Shown here: positions 24,560 through 26,380 of the stretch, piece after piece
Layout: each line of letters begins with the position of its first letter
How positions within the stretch are numbered: the first letter of the stretch is position 1
Assembly: GCA_025928435.1 (NCBI GenBank)
Contig: JAICJM010000038.1
Span: forward strand, 1 to 26,380
Length of the DNA: 26,380 bases
Direction: 5' to 3'
Origin: Thermoleophilia bacterium
GTDB lineage: Bacteria > Actinomycetota > Thermoleophilia > Gaiellales > JAICJC01
The notes under the pieces: generated by a model
Told to the model about the DNA's origin: nothing
Databases searched by the model: none
The model's input: the letters and a program-made list of their open reading frames with translations, nothing else
Program-made: the position numbers and the translations under genes

Positions 24560-25323
24560 CTGGTGAGGCGGGGCAGGAGTGACGCTGCGACGGTGATCCC
24601 GATCCCGGCCGCCACCACGAGCACGGCCAGGTCGGTGCCGATCGCGGCGGAGCGGTCGAGCAGCAGCCCGCGCAGGGCGTCGACTTCGTAGGAGAGCGGG
24701 TTCACCTTGCTGATCGCCCGCACCCACGAGGGCATCAGCGCGACCGGGTAGAGCGCGTTCGACGCGAAGAAGAGGGGCATCGTGATCGCCTGGCCGATGC
24801 CCATCAGTCGCTCGCGCGAGAGCACGATGCCCGCGAGGACGATCGAGAGCGTCGAGAAGAAGGCGGCGGAGAGGATGACCACCGCGGCCACGGCGAGCAG
24901 GCGCAGCGGGTTGTCGGTGAGCGCGACCCCGAGGACGGCGGCGAGGACGAGCACGACCACGCCCTGGACGAGCGCCCGCACGCCGGCCGCGAACGCCTTG
25001 CCCGTGACGAGCGCGAATCGGGGCGTCGGCGTCGCCATCAGCTTCGCGAGCACGCCCGCGTCGCGCTCCCAGATGATCTGGATGCCGTAGAAGATCGAGA
25101 TGAAGAGCACCGACTGGGCCAGGATCCCCGGCGCCAGGTAGTCCAGGTAGGGCGCCGACGTCGGGATCGCGTGCAGGCGCGAGAACGTCTCCCCGAAGAT
25201 CAGCAGCCAGAGCGCGGGCTGGATCGCGCGGGTGTAGAGCTCCTTGCGGTCGTGGCGCAGCTTCTGCAGCTCGACCAGGCAGAGGGCCAGCACCCGGCTG
25301 CCCGACTGCCGCCACGCGGCCAC
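24556..25323 (-). CDS. ABC-2 type exporter permease (DrrB-like)
   Basis: The 255-residue membrane protein is the permease half of a DrrAB-type exporter, which moves drugs or lipids outward with a separate ATPase. It opens with the cytosolic helix LALCLVELQKLRHDRKELYT. Six membrane segments follow, with the permease-typical FYGIQIIWERDAGVLAKLMA and PLFFASNALYPVALMPSW, then NPLSYEVDALRGLL, the last being the usual ABC-2 signature region. GTG 25323 lies 25 nt after the upstream stop and gives the expected length. It looks intact, but its own ATPase is the broken one just upstream, so it would have to use the ATPase at 25911 or one elsewhere. Its stop is inside the inverted-repeat element. Confidence 0.88.
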   Translation of the reverse strand: MAAWRQSGSRVLALCLVELQKLRHDRKELYTRAIQPALWLLIFGETFSRLHAIPTSAPYLDYLAPGILAQSVLFISIFYGIQIIWERDAGVLAKLMATPTPRFALVTGKAFAAGVRALVQGVVVLVLAAVLGVALTDNPLRLLAVAAVVILSAAFFSTLSIVLAGIVLSRERLMGIGQAITMPLFFASNALYPVALMPSWVRAISKVNPLSYEVDALRGLLLDRSAAIGTDLAVLVVAAGIGITVAASLLPRLTR

Positions 25324-25348
25324 GGGCCGCCGGACAGTCGCGGTCGAG

Positions 25349-25873
25349 CTAGCCAAGCCGGCTCGCGGTGCGCCGGGTCTGGCGGACGTGCCGCATGTCA
25401 CCTCCCGCCTCCAGCGTGTCGCCCGTGTGGTGGCGGAACACATCCTCGAGGGTCGCTTCCGGCCCCAGGTCGGCCTTCAGCCCGTCCGGCGTGCCCAGCG
25501 CGCGCAACCGGGCGCGGTGCATCAGGGCGATGCGGTCGCACAGCGTGTCGGCCTCGTCCATGTAGTGGGTCGTGAGCAGGACGGTCATGCCGGTCTCCGC
25601 GCGCAGCCGCTCGATGCGCTCCCAGATGATCATGATCCCGTAGAAGATGGCCACGAACAGGCCGGACTGGGCGATGATCCCGGGCGCCAGGAAGTCCAGG
25701 TACGGGACGTCCCCGGTGGGGATGGCGTGCAGCCGGTTGAAGGTCTCGCCGAAGATCAGGAGCCACAGCACCGGCTGCAGCGCACGGGTGAAGACCTCGG
25801 TGCGGTCGTGGCGCAGCTTCTGCAGCTCGACGATGCAGAACGTCGCCACCCGCCCCGGGAACAGCCGCCACAT
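25349..25873 (-). pseudogene. In-frame chimera: N-terminus of an ABC-2 permease joined to C-terminus of an ABC ATPase
   Basis: The ORF from ATG 25873 encodes 174 residues. Residues 1-86 match the start of the neighbouring permease almost position for position (VELQKLRHDRTEVFTRALQP against VELQKLRHDRKELYTRAIQP), up to FYGIMIIWER. From residue 87 the sequence is the end of a DrrA-type ATPase (ETGMTVLLTTHYMDEADTLC, then PEATLEDVFRHHTG), close to the ATPase at 25911. The switch His103 remains, but Walker A, the Q-loop, the signature and Walker B are gone, as are the last four permease helices. The joint is at IWER, coordinates about 25616-25627. The product cannot work as either subunit. The best explanation is a deletion in an ATPase-permease-ATPase-permease array; a faulty assembly of the repeats would look the same. 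Confidence 0.88.
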
Positions 25874-25910
25874 CGGCGGGTAGGTGGACGCCTGGGCACC
25901 CGTGAACCCA

Positions 25911-26380
25911 CTAGCCAACGCGCCCTGCCGTCCGCCGCGTGGTGCGCGCGTCACGCAGGCCGCGCTTGCCCTCGACCTCGCCCACCAGCCCGTTGCCGGT
26001 GTGCTCGCGGAACACGTCCTCGAGCGTGGCCTCCGGCCGGAGCGCCAGCTTCAGCTCCTCGGGCGGCCCCTCGGCCTGGATGCGGCCGAGGTGCATCAGC
26101 GCCACCCGGTCGCACAGCAGGTCGGCCTCCTCCATGTAGTGCGTGGTCAGGAGCACCGTCATGCCCGTCGTGGCGCGCAGCTCCTGCACCCGCTGCCACA
26201 CGCTGTCGCGGGCCACCGGGTCGAGACCGACCGTGGGCTCGTCGAGCACCAGGAGCTCGGGCCGGTTGACCAGCGCCTGGGCCAGCTCGAGCCGGCGGAT
26301 CATGCCGCCCGAGTACGTGCCGGCGATGCGGTCGGCGACCTCCAGCAGCCCCATCACCTCGAGCGCGTCGGCGACCCGCT
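25911..26380 (-). CDS. ABC exporter ATPase (DrrA-like), C-terminal part, cut by the window end
   Basis: The last 156 codons of an ATPase subunit are present; the frame runs out of the window at 26380. Visible are the signature loop (YSGGMIRRLELAQALV), Walker B with its Glu (ELLVLDEPTVGLDP), the switch His (VLLTTHYMEEADLL) and the DrrA-type C-terminal region (RPEATLEDVFREHTGN). The signature reads YSGGM in place of LSGGQ, which is usual in DrrA-like proteins. It ends 37 nt before the chimeric ORF and is probably in the same transcript as that ORF and the permease at 24556. The tail RTTRRTAGRVG closely matches the tail RQTRRTASRLG of the chimera, which shows that the two ATPases come from a duplication. 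Confidence 0.93.
   Translation of the reverse strand, partial: RVADALEVMGLLEVADRIAGTYSGGMIRRLELAQALVNRPELLVLDEPTVGLDPVARDSVWQRVQELRATTGMTVLLTTHYMEEADLLCDRVALMHLGRIQAEGPPEELKLALRPEATLEDVFREHTGNGLVGEVEGKRGLRDARTTRRTAGRVG

Noticed and set aside
24191..25315. Minus-strand frame across the inverted-repeat element, including a stretch starting MTDPTPPRAW
   Set aside because: It combines a permease shadow, the inverted-repeat element and an S53 antisense frame. No ribosome site precedes the ATG, and the sequence is better explained by the inverted repeat.

Overview
The window is very GC-rich, densely packed bacterial DNA. Actinobacterial traits recur: GTG and TTG starts, several starts lying 6-8 nt behind a TANNNT box (leaderless transcripts), a rplM-rpsI-glmM-glmS operon, and DrrA-type ABC exporters. 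The many secreted proteins (two S53 proteases, a HAF-repeat protein, jelly-roll-like modules) suggest a soil lineage such as Thermoleophilia. That placement is an inference from gene content, not a measured relationship.

Layout. 1-5034: the 3' end of guaA (+) meets a minus-strand run of a GATase-like secreted protein, an S53 peptidase and a GNAT acetyltransferase. 5126-8772: an MMPL exporter and a small membrane protein (+) converge on an XdhC-family gene (-). 8858-12823: the operon rplM, rpsI, glmM, glmS (+), joining two ribosomal proteins to the first steps of UDP-GlcNAc synthesis. 12824-15619: the broken start of an isochorismatase-like gene (+), then a NylB-like serine hydrolase and an internally duplicated lipoprotein (-). 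15686-18303: a short broken-looking ORF and a HAF-repeat secreted protein (+) converge on lgt (-). 18484-20903: a CAP-domain secreted protein (+), then an MFS transporter and a small secreted protein (-). 21059-24384: a membrane-anchored HD-GYP protein and a second S53 peptidase (+). 24556-26380: a damaged, duplicated ABC exporter locus (-).

The most unusual material lies between genes and in the ABC locus. Three 31-nt palindromes built on the same plan sit at gene 3' ends (735, 12876, 17355). The core of the third copy differs by paired, compensating changes, and the palindromes supply the stop codons of guaA, the GNAT gene and lgt. A separate element of about 124 bp with 21-bp inverted ends (24436-24559) covers the stop of the ABC permease. 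In the ABC locus one ORF (25349-25873) joins the first third of a permease in frame to the last third of an ATPase. The simplest explanation is a deletion inside a duplicated ATPase-permease pair.

I found no tRNA, rRNA, CRISPR array, transposase or defence system, and no convincing new multigene system. No gene-free stretch exceeds 300 bases.
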